Source: Bacillota bacterium | GTDB lineage: Bacteria > Eremiobacterota > SpSt-956 > JAKJGF01 | DNA: 6,283 nt | Direction of reading: 5' to 3' | Assembly (NCBI GenBank): GCA_029555925.1 | Contig: JAKPQU010000141.1 | Location: 1-6,283 of the forward strand | Shown here: positions 5,393-6,283 of the stretch, one piece after another | Position numbering within the stretch: the stretch's first letter is position 1 | Layout of the letters: each line of letters begins with the position of its first letter | Notes under the pieces: model-generated | What the model was told of the DNA's origin: nothing | Database searches by the model: none | What the model saw: only the letters and a program-made list of their open reading frames with translations | Translations under genes and position numbers: made by a program

Positions 5393-6283
5393 ATGGAGCA
5401 TATTAAAAGACCCCTTTTAAACAGATGGGGTATATGTTTTTTAGTCCTTTTATTAATAATGTCCCTTATCAGTGTTTATATGGCAACCCTTCCGACATGG
5501 ACAGGAAAACTTGATAGCAGACTTCTATGCGAGAACAGTTTCTGTCCCGGAACAAAGGGCACAATAAGAGTAATTACTCTCAATCATGACGGATTAAAAC
5601 CGGTAAAGGATGCAGACATAAAGGTCTGGCTTTCTGCAAAGAATAGAACATGTGAACTTCTTAATAAAAAAAGCGATATGTACGGTACGATGGACGGAAC
5701 CTTCGATATACCGTCAGACCTGGAAGAAGGAGACGGTACATTAACCGTTAAGATTTCATCACCTATCGGTCAGGATGATATTACCCAAAAGGTTAATATA
5801 TACCGTACCTGCAGAATTCTTCTTACTACAGACAAACCTGTATATCAACCGGGGCAGACCATTCATATAAGATCTCTTTCCATGGAAAGTGAAAATCTCT
5901 CTCCGGTAAAATACAAAACTGCTACTATAGAAGTTGAAGACGGGAAGGGTAATAAAGTTTTTAAAACAATAGATGAAAAAACATCTGCCTATGGTATAGT
6001 TTCGTCTGATTTTATCCTTGCAAGAGAAGCTGAGCCGGGAGATTATAAAATAAGGTCAATAATAGGAGGCAATCAATCTGAAATTACTGTTTCTGTAAAG
6101 AAATATGTACTGCCTAAATTTAAAGTGACCCTTTCTACCGATAAAAAATTTTATCGTCCCGGAGAAACTATAAAAGGAGATTTAAAAGCCGATTATTTCT
6201 TCGGTAAACCTGTCGCAGGAGGAACTGTCAAAGTAGAACTTGCGTCTTATGATGCGGAATATCATAAATTTGCAGAAATTCAG
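5393..6283 (+). CDS. Alpha-2-macroglobulin-like protein, N-terminal part (cut by right window edge)
   Basis: This is the first 297 codons of a longer gene. ATG 5393-5395 is preceded by AGGGAGGT (5378-5385) at good spacing. A basic N-terminus (Lys5, Arg6, Arg11) and hydrophobic residues 13-31 form a signal anchor or uncleaved signal. No lipobox cysteine follows, unlike the many bacterial macroglobulins that are lipoproteins. Residues about 42-137 fit MG1. Residues 141-235 are MG2, with the hallmark TDKPVYQPGQTIHIRSLSME (146-165). KYVLPKFKV (237-245) opens MG3, followed by FYRPGETIKGDLKADYFFGK (253-272). Such proteins trap proteases or bind surfaces outside the cytoplasm through a bait region and, often, a CxEQ thioester; both would lie beyond the window. 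Bacterial family members are often next to pbpC, which is not seen here. Divergently oriented from the membrane protein gene, 274 bases away. The family call is firm; the thioester status is unknown. Confidence 0.9.
   Translation, partial: MEHIKRPLLNRWGICFLVLLLIMSLISVYMATLPTWTGKLDSRLLCENSFCPGTKGTIRVITLNHDGLKPVKDADIKVWLSAKNRTCELLNKKSDMYGTMDGTFDIPSDLEEGDGTLTVKISSPIGQDDITQKVNIYRTCRILLTTDKPVYQPGQTIHIRSLSMESENLSPVKYKTATIEVEDGKGNKVFKTIDEKTSAYGIVSSDFILAREAEPGDYKIRSIIGGNQSEITVSVKKYVLPKFKVTLSTDKKFYRPGETIKGDLKADYFFGKPVAGGTVKVELASYDAEYHKFAEIQ

Overview
This is an AT-rich bacterial window carrying four protein genes, two of them cut by the window edges, and no RNA genes or mobile elements that I can see. 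Purine-rich Shine-Dalgarno sequences, short gaps between genes, secretion signals and heavy use of ATA, AAA and AGA codons point to a low-GC bacterium. The sequence alone does not place it in a phylum.

Layout. Three genes run leftward on the minus strand, in transcription order: (1) 5118-3370, a polytopic membrane protein that looks like a GT-C-type (GT39/PMT-like) glycosyltransferase and starts at TTG; (2) 3273-1561, a secreted PQQ-type beta-propeller protein with eight recognisable blade motifs; (3) 1422-1, a tetratricopeptide-repeat (TPR) protein that runs off the left edge. The third protein carries two unrelated, nearly perfect tandem repeats: ten copies of an 8-residue unit, and at least five copies of a 9-residue charged unit that continue past the edge. 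On the plus strand, 5393-6283 is the first 297 codons of an alpha-2-macroglobulin-like protein, with a signal anchor, MG1, MG2 and the start of MG3. It runs off the right edge.

Non-coding DNA. The 274-base gap between the divergent genes (5119-5392) holds a GC-rich tandem heptamer array (ACGCGTT type), a perfect 14-base AT palindrome that contains a -10-like TATAAT on each strand, and an extended -10 candidate close to the macroglobulin gene. The gap 3274-3369 contains the best promoter-like sequence of the window, for the propeller gene, plus a small inverted repeat near the predicted transcription start. The gap 1423-1560 contains a weak terminator-like hairpin behind the propeller gene and otherwise only AT-rich sequence.

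How the genes may work together. Three of the four products are predicted to be membrane-bound or exported: a lipid-linked sugar transferase, a beta-propeller scaffold and a macroglobulin-type protease trap. The TPR/repeat protein has no export signal and looks like a cytoplasmic scaffold. A shared role in the cell envelope is possible, but adjacency is the only evidence. The most distinctive features are the doubly repetitive TPR protein, the metazoan-like macroglobulin signatures, the hydrophobic insertion in the propeller protein, and the GC-rich heptamer array.
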